Part shown: piece by piece, positions 45,301 to 60,300 of the stretch
How the letters are laid out: every line of letters begins with the position of its first letter
How positions within the stretch are numbered: position 1 is the stretch's first letter
NCBI RefSeq assembly: GCF_001640805.2
Contig: NC_066838.1
Span: forward strand, 434,001 to 498,000
Length of the DNA: 64,000 nt
Direction: 5' to 3'
From: Lates calcarifer
Lineage: Eukaryota > Chordata > Actinopteri > Centropomidae
Notes under the pieces: generated by a model
Database searches by the model: none
Told to the model about the DNA's origin: nothing
What the model saw: the letters and a program-made list of their open reading frames with translations, nothing else
Translations under genes and position numbers: made by a program

Positions 45301-48300
45301 TTTGTGAGCTGATTTTGCAGTCTCTCTCTCTCTCTTACTTTACCTCCAAAATGCACTGTAGTGAGCAATCGTATGACATTTCTGAACACACAGTTCAGTT
45401 ATAAGTTAAGTTACAAATCTAAGCCTGTAAGCTTTGTTTAAGTTAAACCGCTCAGCAGCTGCCTATTATCACTTTGTCATAGTTGCTGCTGTCTTTGCTC
45501 TTTTAGTAAATGTAAAACCAGTGAGTAACATGCTTATATTAGCTGAGCTGAGCTGAGCTGAAACTGAAACATCAATCCCTTAATTTACTTTAACTATGTC
45601 ACTGGCTTCACACACAGCTGAGCTACATGTTGCAGTAAAGTTTTCTATTTTCACTCCCAATTTGACACAGCTATGATGTGGTTTTCGCCTCGGGTCCCAA
45701 AGAGCTGCTCAAGAAATTCCAACAGGCCAGACACAAGGTGGTGTTCTCCTCTGAGAGCCTGATCTGGCCTGACAGACACCTGGAGGACAAACACCCCCAC
45801 GTCAGGGAGGGCAACAGGTTCCTGGGCTCAGGGGGTAGGTCCATCAGTCCTGATATGTCACACACTGAGGTAGCACATGCTTTGATATTGTGATGAATTC
45901 TTTTTTTTTTTTTTTTCAATGAATTGGTCCTAACACAGGATTCATACTCTAGTCTGTGCAGTGCTCCTAAGACTTGTAGACCAAATCGTGCCTTTGAGGA
46001 TTTTGAACCAGAATCAGCATCAGAATCTTTGTCATTGTACAAGTACAACAAAATTTTAGTGAGCAGCTTCACACGCTGCTGCAATATGAAAAAGATAAAT
46101 AGAAGGTAAAAAAATAATAAAAATAAATGTAAATTAATTAATACAGACTGTGACAGACTGTGTGTGTGTGTTGGGGCTAGATCTTGTTGAGGAGCCCAGT
46201 TTCAGAGAGGAAGAAACTGTTCTTGTGGTGTGAGGTGGTTTTGATGGAACGCAACCTCCTGCCAGAAGGGAGTGTCCTGAAGAGTTTGTGACCGGGGTGA
46301 GAGGGATCTTTCCTGCTCGCCTCAGGGTCCTGGAGGTGTACAGGTCCTGGAGAGAAGGCAGGTTACAGCTGATCACCTTCTCCGCAGTGCTTTGGAGTGC
46401 TTTCTTTCCTGTTGCAGAGCAGCCCGCAAACCACAGCAAGATGCCATGGCTCAGAACAGCTTCTATGGAGTAGTGACAGAAGGACAACAACTTTTTCTTT
46501 GCCACGTTGTTCTTACTGAGAATTCTGCGGAGATACAGTCTCTGTTGTGCGTTCTTCAGGAGTGCAGTGGTGTTAGTATTCCAGGTCAGATTCTCCTCAA
46601 TGTGTGTGCCCAAGAACCTGAGTCTGTGACCCTCTCGCTGTCCCCGATGATAGCAATGGGATGAATGTTTGATTTATGCCTCCTGAAATCAACAATCAGC
46701 TCTTTGGTCTTGGAGGTGTTGAGGATGAGGTTGTTCTCTGAACACCATGTTGACAGCCTCTGGACCTCTGCCCTGTATGCTGTCTCATCTATTCCTGAGA
46801 TGAGGCCCACCACAGTTGTATCATCCACAAATCTGATGATGGCATTGCTTGTGTGGGTAGAGGTGCAGTGTAGGGGGCTCAGCACACAGCCCTGAGGGGA
46901 GCCAGTGCTGAGGCTGAGTGCTGAGGAGAGACCCTCTGAGAGCGATTGGTCAGGAAGTCTTTTATCCAGCAGCAGATGGAGTGTGAGAGTCCCAAGTCCA
47001 ATTTGGTGACCAGTCTGCTTGGGATGATTATATTAAAGGCAGAGCTGAAGTCTATGAACAATAGCCTTGCATAACTCCCCTGGAGTTCCACATGTGTCAG
47101 TGTGGAGGGGAGAGCTGTGGCTATGGTGACGTCTGTAGACCTGTCAGCTCTGTGTTCAAACTGGTGGGAATTGAATGTTGGTGGCAGGCTTGCTTCAATG
47201 TGGCTCCAGACCCATTTCTAAAAGCACTTCATGATGACTGGTGTAAGTGCTACTGGTCGGTAGTCATTGAGGCTGCTGGTGCCGGTCTTTTTTGGTATCG
47301 GGATGATTGTAGAAGACCCCTGCCAGTTGGTCTGTACAGTCTCTCAGCACTCTTCTAGGCACACCATCTGGTCCAGCAGCTTTCCTCGGATTCACTGCCC
47401 TCAGTGTGTGCCTCCCCTCATGTTCCTGCACTGTGAGGATGAAGCTACAGAGAGCTGATGGATATGAAGACCTTGCCACACCTGCCGCGAGTTGTTACTG
47501 TTGAAGTGGTCCTCTATCCTTATCTTATATGCTGACTTGGCTTCCTCAATGCCTCTTCTCAGGTTGGTTCTGGCGGCGCTGTACTGTGCCTCGTCACCAG
47601 ATTAAAAGGCAACATTTCTCTCCTTCAGTAGGATCTGGACTTCTTTTGTCATCCAGGGGTTCTGGTTCAGATATACCCAGATGCACCTGTCCACAGTGAT
47701 GGTGTCAACAGAGTACTTGTTGTAGCCAGGCACAGTGGAAGTGTACTCTTTCAGGTTAGAGATGGCTCAGTTTAGGGAGAGGGTTAGAAAATGATTTTTC
47801 TAAAATGTGCACTAAGGGATGTTATTGGGAGCTATACACAGCCTGGGAGGCCTCATTAGACAACCACAGAGGGAAGAAGGTCCATGACATATGTATATAC
47901 AATATTTGTTAGAAAGTTGATTTTATGATGTGAGGTTTGGTTTTCACCAGGGCTTGTAACAATTGTTCCTGCAGTTAGGAATTAGCAAATTGCAGTTAAC
48001 TTTTTAACATACATGCATGTCCACAGTGTTCTTTGACAAGTTGAAAGCTAAAAATAGTTGTGGTGTATTGACTTAAAGATCAATAAAAAAAAGAAAGAAA
48101 GAATACCTCTTCTGTGAAGTGATGTTTAGATTTAAGTTTCATTTTTATAATAAGTGTACAGAGGACACTGCAGAGATACTTGGGCTGACCACAGACTGAC
48201 ATGAGTTGCTTTAGTGTAACATTAGGGCAAAAATTAAGGAGGGAAATGTCTCATTAGGGCACGGATATATCTTGGTCAAACAAAGGATTCAGATAATAGG

Positions 48301-51300
48301 GCTCGTTAACAGAGCACCACTGACTGAAAATGACTGACCACACATACTCAGCTCAAAGGCAGACTTTTTGACCACTTCTTGCACTATGGAGCAATGTTTT
48401 TATGGGCGGGTCCCCTCATGCATGAGGACACACATGCTCATGGGTAATGCGATGCAGATTTCTGCCAGTGGTGTCACACTATAGCACTGATCTGCAGATA
48501 TGCAGCTGTGCACTAGAAAAAGCAGTGAAGACGACTACAAGCTAATGCACTTAGATGTAAACAATACAAGATTTTAAATACTTAAATCTGCTTTGCAAAT
48601 GTTTTACGAGGAAGTAAATCCATAACATATTTGTTATGGCTCAAGGATATACACAGTTAGTTCAGTAGAGTAACACAAATGTGTTTGATGAACAGGTCTA
48701 GAGTTGTACCATCTTTTTCTCACTTTCTGTCTGTTTTCTTTGGGTTCATTTCTGTCCTCAGGTTTCATTGGCTACCTTCCCAACATCAAACAAATGGTTT
48801 CTGACTGGACAGGTGAAGACAATCAGAGTGACCAGCTGTTCTTCACCAAGATTTACATTGATCCAGTAAAAAAAGTAAGATTTCTAGCACTGCAGTATTC
48901 TTTTTATGGATCTGTACTTTGATTTATTTAATGGACTGTACTTATATAGCGCTTTTCTAGTCATATCGACCACTCAAAGCGCTTCACACTACAGGTCACA
49001 TTCACCCATATACACTTACATTCATACAGCACTTATTCTACACATGGTAAGTGCTCTCTAACACACACATTCATACACCGATGACACACTGGGGGTGATT
49101 TTGGGGTTCAGTATCTTGCCCGAGGATACTTCAAGATGCAGACTGGAGGAGCTGGGGATTGGTGGGTGATCGCTCCTACCTCCTGAGCCATAGGTGTTAC
49201 TATTTTTTAAAACCATTGTTAAAAATGTTGGTGATACTTTATGATGTGCCCTAAAATTATCAAATAGTGACCACAAGTCCGGAGAAAGCCAGATATTTAT
49301 TTGAGACAGACAAGTATTTCTTTTTGATTTCCCCTGTTTGAGAATTAGATTTTATCCTATTTTACAAATTTTAACAGGGATAATGTTTTTAATAATTGAT
49401 TATTTGTTGTCACCTCCATTTAGTAGTTTTATGGGTGCTTTTAAGTTGAGACTCAGCAGATGTTTTATATTAAAAACCTTCTAGCAGTTTAGCATAATCT
49501 CTCATGTTCTGCAGAAGTACAGAAGTGAATTTAATAGCAAACCAAAAAACAGCAGAGTAGAAGTGACTGAATTCATTTCCAAATGAAAGCAGCATTAGGG
49601 TTAAAAAGAGAAAGTTGTGTTTCAGGAGAGTAGTTAGTGTGACATGATCCTGTTGTTGTACTGGAGGAATAAGTGCTGTGAAATACATTGTAGTGAATGT
49701 ACCTATGTGAGCTAAATGGTATCATCCCCCTGTGCTGGCTATTGTTTGATACTCATTATATCAATACTGGATTTTACTGAGAATTTATCCTGTTAGATTT
49801 GTTTGTAACACATACAGAGAAAATGATGTATTTCCATGTTTCAGAAATCCATAAATATCACACTGGACAGCAAATGCAGATTGTTCCAGAACCTCCATGG
49901 AGCCCTTGGTGAGTGCCTTCAATTTCCAGTCAGTGAAGTTTAATAAGCAAACATTGCTAAAACTGAAGCATCCATCAAAACACCCTTTTAGTTTACTGCG
50001 TTAGAAAAGTTAAATGCACTCTTCTAGTAATACCTTTGAGAAGTTATTGCTATGTTTCTGTGTTTACTATGTTTCTTTTTATCCAGAGGGCAACCTCAGG
50101 ATTATCAGAAACTTCCACCACAAATAACTAACCAGCTTCCTCTCTATCTTATGATCTCTGGTAGTGCTCTCTCTGACAGCCATTGAGCAGTAAGTGTACA
50201 AAATCTGTTATACAATACTGAAATGACAATGTGATAATCGTGATAATTTTGTCAATCATAAGCACATACACACCACAAATGTGTTTTCATTTGTGGTAGC
50301 CACAATTATTTGGTTATTTTTATATGTGATGATTATTCGTCCATTTTGAAAAGATGAATTTGTTAACAGTGTGCTTTTCCTTCAGTGATGATCAGATTGC
50401 TTCCCTTATCCTTACATAAAATGTTTAACTTGAGGTAAAACTTTCTCTGCATCAGCAGAGAAAGCACAGGAAATGATACTTGGATACTAAGAAGACTGTG
50501 ATTTTAGTTTTGTGTATCCACCCAAAGAACTATAGTCACAGTATAACCTGATGTATGTCACTGATATAAATACATACAGTGTTTTTACAATGACATAGTT
50601 GTTTTTAGTGGAATTTTGCTAATTCCAATAATTCCAAAATTATTCATCAGACTGATTTTGGTAGAATTCAGGAGTAAAAATCCACTGCCAAAGATGCAGC
50701 ACATTTTGTGCTTAGCTGGTTAATGTCTGACAGTATGAACCACTCATAGTGTCTGTAAACCTGCTACACTGAAACATGAACACCTAGTAGCCTTGTATCA
50801 TAGTATTGATGTTATCAGTATTAATGGTTATTAATTAAGTGCACTTTAACAACATTGTGTATGTTCTGTAGCTGCTTATGTTATGACATGTCCTCCCATT
50901 GATATTGAAAATTACAATTGTCAACTCCGTCACTGTGGGTGTAGTGAATTTAAACCATAAAGATTTCAATGCCGACATAGTAGTGATTTAGGCAGGACTG
51001 TGTGCTTTGACATGAGTTGAAGTCTCAGCAGTGGCTGCAGGATTTTTTCCCTCTGAGGCTGAGGAAAGAATTTGTGAGTTCCCTGTGAGATGGATGTGCC
51101 AGATCTCACGTAGACAACATCAAGAGTCCAGGGGTGTGAATGATGTGTCATTACATTGTCATATACAGAAAGGTTGATGCTTAGAAATTCAGAACATGAT
51201 ATGGTGTGAACAATGTGTTAAATACTGAAAGTGGCACAAGTAGTAGAAACATTAAAAAACAAGTATTTACATTTGTTAATGACTTTTTTGCCATGCTTTT

Positions 51301-54300
51301 CACTAAATATACAATCATCTACTGAACTTGAACATTTGCACTCAGTGCAGTCATTTACTGTTGTAACATGACTTATGATGTTTCATGAGAGCACGAGAGC
51401 AAACAAGAATAGAGATTGAAAATGACATTATGCTAAAGTTTAAACCCACTGGACAATCGGCATATGTTGTTGATTTGAAGTAAAAGGAAGTAAATCTCTG
51501 CAGCAAACCTCCATCCAGATGTTAATGATGTATATTTTTTTATTTCATGAAGTTACAAATAAACAGTAAACATAATCTGTAATTGTAACATGTGTATATG
51601 TCTGGGCATCCTACTAACTTAGTACTTAATAATCACTCCTACCTTTGGCAGATATGTCAGAGCTTGCTAAGTCTGTCTGTTTTTGACTGATGAATTTTCA
51701 GCCATTTTTCCTGCAGTTGTGAGATATTTTTCAACTGTCCTGCACACACACCATGTTCAAGATCTACCCACAGATTTTCAGGGTCAGGGTTTTCAGGTCA
51801 GGGGACTGAGGGAGCAGGACCCAGGAAATCAGTCTCTGTTTTCTTGAAGTAGTTCATGGTGGATTTTTAGATCTGCTTTGGATCCTTGTCCTGTTGTAGC
51901 CTCTTTCATTTTCATTCCTCACTGACTGCATGACATTTGCATCCAGAATTTGCTGATATTCAATGGAATCCATTCTTCCCTATGTCTGTGTAATGTTCCT
52001 GTGTCACTGGCTGCCAAATAACCCTGAAGCAGATTATTTCCACTCCCATGGTTAGTAGTTGGCAATAGCAGAAGTTACTGAGTACTAACTTATTGAGGCG
52101 CCCAAAGTTTTGCACACAGCTGTTCCTATTGTCTCCAAATCTTGCCAGTGAACTGACAGTGAACTTGATTTGTGTGTGTTTCCAGATGAGGTGGTACTGA
52201 AATTTGAGGATGGCCGGGTACGAGCCAGAAACGTGCTGTATGATACTCTGCCTGTCATCATCCATGGCAATGGACCAACCAAGGTATCAAACCATATGGA
52301 CCCATCATATGCTAAACACAGCAGCTTGAGAATTTCTGAGGAATTCCACTACTTCAGTCAGTGCATATGTTCACACTGTTGAGTCTGACAGCAATGTCTG
52401 TGTGCTCCAAGTCCATCTGAAAAATATGTTTGAGTAGCAGGTAAACCAGTGTTTGTTACCGCTACCCTATGAAAATTTTGACTTCCTATAGCTGAAATCA
52501 CATTAATAGCCATTAACAGTTTTATTAAAAGGAGCAAAAAATGTAAACTCTGTACTGCTTTAGTTACATGTCATGGCCAGATGATGTCACGAAACCAAAA
52601 GATGTTTTTGTTGTTCTTCTTCTCAACGGAGATCACAGAACAAGTGATTTAGTCTGTTCTTGGCTTGTACACCACAGGTTTTTACATTGCATCTTAGTGC
52701 CCCTGCTAGCTCAGCTGTCAGTCAATCATACAACAGCATACCCACCCAGAGGGCATTCCTGATTGATCTTTTATTCATTGTATGAATTCAAATCTTTTTT
52801 ATATTGACATGATTTTTTGCTGCAACAATGGAATGAGTATTGTGCTTTCAGTCAGACTTATTTAACTCACATTGTAACAAGTATCCAGTAAGTCAGCCTT
52901 GCCAAAGCTTTGTTGTTAAGATATTGAAAATCAGTCATTCTGTTCTTTAAGGAATGGACATTAGATGAGGTGACATGAGATGAGATAATGTACAAGAACA
53001 TGTTTTACATGTTTTTCAGCTCCAGATCAACTACCTGAGTAATTACATCCCCAACACATGGACATTTGAGACTGGATGCACAGTATGTCATGAGGATCTC
53101 CGCCCTCTCACAGCTCTCAAGGTCTGTTTATAGGATCTTGATGATCACATCTATGTCTAATCTTTGTGCCAAGATTTTCCACAACTACCTTTAATCAGTA
53201 TTGAGAATATTGCAACCATTTGGTGCCAAATCTGAATAATAAGCCCCTTTTCCTGGGATTGTTATGATGCTTGTTATTTTCCAACAGGAGAGTGAATACC
53301 CGCAGGTGGTGATTGGCATCTTTATTCAGCAGCCTACCCCTTTTGTCACAGTGTTTTTTGAACGCCTATTGAAGCTCCAGTATCCAAAGAACAAGCTCAA
53401 ACTCTTCATTTACAACCAGGTAACAGGAGGACATTTATAACAAGCAAAATAACTTCATCTGAAAGCAAGCCTATGTACGTAGTACATTTAATGACACGCT
53501 GAAGTCAAAATGTAGTGATAGCAAAATAAAAACAATCAGCAAGAGATCTAAATACTTTAGGCTGCACTTGATTTGGGTTTTTAGTTTCATTTGCTACACA
53601 GACTTGTAAAGAAAAAAATTCTCAATATAAAAAGACAGTGACAAGTAAATTAACCTATTTTAATGCAACTGATGCAATTTTTTTCAAAACTCACTCCACC
53701 TCTAAGAATCATAATTCACTTAATCTGAATGCACATGCATCAAACACACAGGACCCCTGATATTAGTTGTCACAGAACTGTGACAAGGAAGGGAGTTTGC
53801 ACGTTTTGGCTTTTTTATAGCAAAGAATATTTTACTTACAAAAGCGTAAATTAATCAACCTAACTAAAAAGACGACACACCTACGGATAACGAAAAGAAA
53901 ATGGCAGCTGCCACCCAGGTCAGCCAGGAACAGGACCATCACTAACAACGGCCAGAGGCCAGAATGAGGGTTATTTATAGAAGCAGCACACACCAGGCCC
54001 AGATGTGGCTCATTCACCTGACGACCCTCCACCCACCACCTGCATCACAAGAAAACTACAGGGACAAGACAGCAGGGACACCTAGTGTCCAGGTGGAGGA
54101 CTTGTCACATAGTGCAAATGACTCAAGTGAGCTGATTTTAGTGCAAACAGGAACTGCAAGACAAGCATTTAAAGGCATAATTCTCCCACTTAGGAATAAA
54201 CTTGTTTGATTTATAATGCCTGTTTTATGTCACATTAAAAATCATTCAAGAGCTTGTCATCAAAATAAAAGCCCTTTGTTATCTCACCAATGAAAAGCAC

Positions 54301-57300
54301 AGTGAGCAGTGTCATAGAAAAAGCCACATGCACTGTAATAATGTATTGCGATCGTAAAGCCTTTTAAAAGCCTGGCTTTTTATCTTGCTAACATCCCTAA
54401 ATATTCATATTTAAGGCTGCTCTGTGTGCCTGTTGTAATTCGGACTCTCGTTCTGCAATTTTTTCTCTTATTGTTTATTTCTCCTCTCCCTCTAGGAAGC
54501 GCATCATGAGCGTCAGATCAACTCTTTCATGCAGGATCATGGAAGCCTTTATCAGGCTATCAAATTCATTGGGCCTGAAGAGGACATGGATGTAGCTGCC
54601 TCCCGCAACCTGGGCCTGTAAGTACCATGTAACCTGTGGTCAGTTGCATGACTGGAATCAGACAAAGCTCCTTTAATATACTGGTCATTTAACAAAAGGA
54701 GTTGTGTGTTACTTTGATATTCACTTGGCATCTTGTCATCTTTTCATCCTAATTAAGCCTCATTTTTAATAATCTTATTCATGGAATCAGTCAGTCTTCT
54801 GTCAGTGTTTTTATTAATGGTTTCTCTAAATCTTTCTCTGTGCACCAGCAGGATTTTATGACATCACAATTAGGTAGAAAACCAATTTTGCAGCAACAAA
54901 TGTTTTGTGGAAACTTAAAGCCTCCAGGTCACAAAAATTGAGAATGGACTTCACAGTGTCTTGTGTATTGAACTTAAACCGTGCAAATGTGTAATATTTG
55001 CATATTCATAGATTCTGGGTTTTTCAATAATGGACAAAGAGGAGATGTCATTTTATTTTGGTAATTGACATTTTTGGTGGATAAAATATATCAGGCACAA
55101 GTTATTATTCAAAACAGAGTGTTGTTTTTTTAATATCTTAAACATTTCTGGAGGAGAACCTTATCTTATAGTCAATGGTGGTATGTCAGATTATATACAT
55201 TACAAGCACTGATATAATGTATTTTTTCCCTTTAACATGTCTACATAGTATTCTCTTTGTAATATTATTTATACTACAGAGACCCAACAGTTCCCACCAT
55301 GAGCAGCACTTAGTGACAGTGGCAAGGTAAAACTTCCTTTTAAGAGTCAGAAACTTCGAGCAGAACCAGACTCAGGGTGGGCGGCCATCTGCCTCGACTG
55401 GTTGGGTTAAGAAAGAGAGAGAGAGAAGGAGGGGGGGAGAGAGAAAGAGAAACCAACAACAATAATTATAATTAAAGCTGCAAGCAGCATTAAATGGGCC
55501 CTTGCACCTTGCAACCATCAGGGGACCTGTGGCCGCGATGTCCCTGCAGGTCGTACAATGTGGTTCCACAAACCACGTGACCGCCTACACAGGATGAATG
55601 AGTCAAAAGTCCCTTACTGCGCCCATCAGTTGCATATTCCCATCATGGACAAAAGCAGCCACCTGCACAGACAGACCCTAAGAGTGGCTTGAGCCTCTGT
55701 CCTTTTGCTTGACAAGTGCCCTCTTCGCTCTCTGACCAAATGTGAAATGGATCTGTTTCAAGCTGCTGGGAAGAGTACATTGATGTGTCATTTCCTGTTT
55801 CCAGTAGGTGGCACTGTGACTGCAGCTGAATATTGGCATGTAGATGTGTTCAGGCCATGACACTTATCAGACATGTGAAGTTTGGGGCAAATTGGACAGT
55901 GCATATGAGAGTTACAACAACTTCCTGTTTCATGGCGAACCATCGAAACTCGCCACAGCGCCACAGCAAGGGCGTCCCATGAAGATCTACAGGCTTCACC
56001 ATAAGCACCTTTGTGATATTAGTGCTTGTCTGGCCACATTTGAGGTGAATCAGATCAATCCACTTGGATGAAACACATCATTTCCTAGTGTCAATAGGTG
56101 GCGCTATGGCTATTCCTTTATACTGAAATGTAGATGTGTTCAGGACAGGCCTGTCAAACCTGTGAAATCTGGGGCAGATTTGACAAAGTATGTTTGATGT
56201 TTTACATCAACTTCCTGATTCATGGCGAGACATCAAAATTTGAGGTGCTGCATTGGCCATGCCCATCAATGTCAGGTAAAGTTTTTGATAATGTTAACTC
56301 ACACAGGTATTAATCAGGTATTAATAATACACAGGTATTATATCAATTAATAAATTAGTCAGTATGAGAAAATCTCTAGGAGGACTTCAAACACAACGTC
56401 CCCAAATGGCAAAAAATAAGCAAAATTTGTGTATTAAAATCAAAATTGCCGACTTTCTGTGCCGTATGTTACATATTGCTACCAAATTTCATCCACTTAG
56501 GACAAACTAAGCCCAATGGTAAGAGTTTTTTGAAAATTTTCAGATGGTGCTATTGAGCCATTTTGCTATGCTTTCAGCAAGACACATGTAGATTTCTTCA
56601 GGTCAAGACGTAGTAGCATCAGATCTGCTATGCTGCTGTGGGCACGCCCTTCAACAAAACCTCACAATTTTCACAGTCAGACATCATGAAGGTCTTAAGG
56701 CTTTCCTAATCACATTTGATGCAGATCTGCTAAGCACCCAGTGCTATGTTTATAATTGAATATTGGCATACAGATGTCATCAGGCCAGGACCCTTTTCAA
56801 ATGTGTGAAGTTTGGCGCAGATCTGACAACATATTCAGTGTTACATCAACTTCCTGGTTCATGGCGAAAAAAAAACAAAATTCGCCACAGGCACACCTTT
56901 CAGCATATCGCTAAAATTTTCACAATAAGGCATCATGAAGGTCTTACTGTGGCCACACCCTTCAATATTCTGTAAATCTTTGAATAACTTTTAATCACAA
57001 ACTCATTAAGCGTATTCTGACCGAGTTTGAGGTCAGTAAAATAAAATCTTACTGAAAAAGGAGGAATTTGATCAAACACAATGTCCCCAAAAATGAGAAA
57101 AAAATTCAGATTAAAAATAAAATGGGCAACTTCCTGTAAGTTTTAGGCCAAGAGGTCAAGAGACTTTTTTGTACATCAGGACATGTTACCTATGTATACT
57201 GAATTTCGTCCACCTGCGACAAAGTAAGCCCAATGGCAAGGGGCTTTTGAAAATTTCCAGGGGATGCTAGAGAGCCATTTTGCAGCGCCCATGCACAAGA

Positions 57301-60300
57301 CCCTTAAAATACGTACATTTTTGTCCAGGCCTGACACGTGTGCAAAGTTTTGTGAGTTTTTGAGCACATTTAGGCCCTCAAAAAGGTGACTGTTGCACTA
57401 CGGGAATAATAATAATTGGAGCAATTCCAATAGGGCCTTTGCAGGCTTTGTGTTTGGGCTCTATTAATAATAATAACAAAAGTACCGGTGTGTGTTGAGC
57501 AGGATTGTAGGGGCAATAGGTCACTTATGATTGCTTTTATTTTTTGATCTCTTAGCAAAAAAAGAATTTCAATTTCAGTTGGACTTACTGCAAAGTATTT
57601 ACACAATGAAAATAGAAGGAGCTTTTGTGCACACAAGAGTTTGACATAGCCTCATACATTCTGTCCACTGAACAGTTCATGAAGGCTTACAGACAGTGTA
57701 GCATCATGCCCTTTGAATTACTGCCATTAAATGTGATGCAGTGTTGCATACATGTTGACCTTTCAGTGTCTTTCCTTCCTTTTCAGTGATATGTGCCGAA
57801 AGGACAAGGACTGTGACTACTTCCTCAACTTGGACATTGAAGTGGTCTTAAAGAATGAGAACACACTCAAAATACTCATTGAACAAAACCTGCAAGTATA
57901 TTTAGCATCCTTGAATATTAATAATAATCTTGTGCTAGCTGATGTCTTGGGACTGCTGTAGTCCCCACCAAATGAAGTAACTCTCTTCATTATACTTATT
58001 TATTAGTATGTATTACATCATTCTTACTGTTTTTGGCCAGATTAAAACATATAACCCGCCCTTTTATTGTCCTCTAGTTCTATTGTAGCACCGATGATAA
58101 CTCGATCTGGCCGACTGTGGAGCAACTTCTGGGGAGCCCTCAGCGCAGACGGCTATTACGCCAGGTCTGAGGACTACGTAGACATAGTTCAAGGACGCAG
58201 AGTGTAAGTTGTTTAAACATTGTTCCCTAAAGATTTCATTTAGCAACAAGACTTTTTATTGACTGACTAGACTGAAGAGCCACTGACATCACAGTCCAGG
58301 CAACTTGTGCACACCGCATCTGATCACAGTGATCATTTAGGCAATAATGGGGTGCCATAGAGAAATATGTAGGAAATATCCTTAGCATCCTTAACCAAAG
58401 AAGAATTTGATTAAACCCATAACCTACTGTAAATTCTCAAATAAAAGAAATAAAGGTCAAATCTCTGGTGAGAACAAACAAATAAAGGCTGCATAAAAGA
58501 CTGAAATGGGTGAAATGACCTATATCTCTAATGGTAAATTCACCATAATTAGTTCAGTTGTAGTCATGTCATACTAACCACTCTGCTGCTTTTACTTTCA
58601 TTACACTTTCTTTCAAATACACACATTTAATTTACTAAATACTTACTACTCCTGCATTTTGGATCACTAAGCTATTGAATAAAAAAAATGTATACTTCCT
58701 GTATGTGTTTCTCATTAATGACAGTGTAGAAGTAAAAGAAGGAGCTGTTGTGCTGTGAAAAGAATATATCTGTTAGAAAAGAGAAACTAGTGAGTATGAC
58801 ATGTCTGTTATTGTACTGGAATGGATTTAGTTCAGTGGAAATTATTCTGAATTTTAGAAGACAAACATTGAGGGCATGGAGAACTTACATCAACAGCAGA
58901 TGAAAACAGATAAAACAGGGAGGCTTCTTACTAAAATATAATGAGAAGGAACAAATTGCTCTATGTAATAAAGGGCTGGTCCTCTCTTCATATTTTTGAA
59001 TTTACTGTATTTGAAAACATCTATTCATGATATTAGATCCTAGTAGTATGAAAATTGTCTAAGACTGTTGTGGTTTTTAGGGGTGTGTGGAATGTCCCGT
59101 ATGTGTCCAGTGTGTACCTGGTGAAGGCCAGCCTCCTTCGATCAGAGCTCACAGATTATGAGCTGTTTAACTCACACATCTTAGACCCTGACATGGCCTA
59201 TTGTGACAACGCACGCAACAAGGTGAGTAAAAAAAAAGAGGGATTCCACACTGACTTAATGAAATAACATAGTATTACTAACATGCATGTACTGTATATA
59301 AACAATGGACAAAGCGTGTAAAGGATAGTTTCAGTTAATTGTGACTCATTCCTTTTTTGCTCCATCTTTCACTTTTTGTTGTAATTAATGTATGAGTCTA
59401 TGATCCAATAAAAAAAAATGAAGGTTTATGATTGTTACTGTAAAATTGTCCATCATAATAATTGATCTGTTGTGAATCTTTCTCACAGGGAATCTTCATG
59501 TATGTAACCAACATGCACAGTTTTGGTCGTATCCTGTCAACAGAAAACTATCAGACCAGCCATCTTCATAATGATCTGTGGCAGATCTTTGAAAACCCAC
59601 TGGTGAGAGTCTGTTTGAGTAAATGTCTGAAAATAGCACCTATACACTGTTCAGATTACTGCCTGTTGAAGTAGTAGTGATAGGGTCAGTGTGGGGTCAT
59701 TGACCAACACAATGACCTGTGTTGGTCATTGCAGTGGTAGTAATTAGATCAATATGACAAGGTGGTATGTATAAAACCTTCTGAAATGGTCCTAAACTTT
59801 AACTGTAGGGTCAAAACAATCTCTAAACACTATTGTTATGTCAGTTCACAGTGCTCTCCTTTGAGCACTGAATTAGCCAATGGCAGGCCTCTAAAGATGA
59901 AGTGTTAGGGGGGCATGACACCTGTAATCTCAGCTCTGTGCACATCTTGTCATGATTAGGATTACCCATCATGCCTCCAAACTGAAATTATAGTGCATTC
60001 AGAAAGTATTCAGACCCCTTCTTCTTCACACGTCTACATGCAATACCAGTTTTAGAGATTTTTGCAAATTTATTAAAAAGGAAAAAACTGATTATCACAT
60101 TAACATAAGTATTCAGACCCTTTACTATGACACTTGAAATTTAGCTCAGGTGTCTCCCATTTCTCTTGATTGTCTTTGAGATGGTTCTACACCTTGATTG
60201 TAGATCCACAGGTCTCACAGATGACAATGTATATCAGAGCAAAAATCAAGCAAGGTTTCTCACATCTTCACACATGATCTTTGGAGTTCATTCAGAATGA

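Noticed and set aside
45671..46084. 137-residue minus-strand frame at plod1 exon 4
   Set aside because: Antisense to a well-supported exon; no motif.
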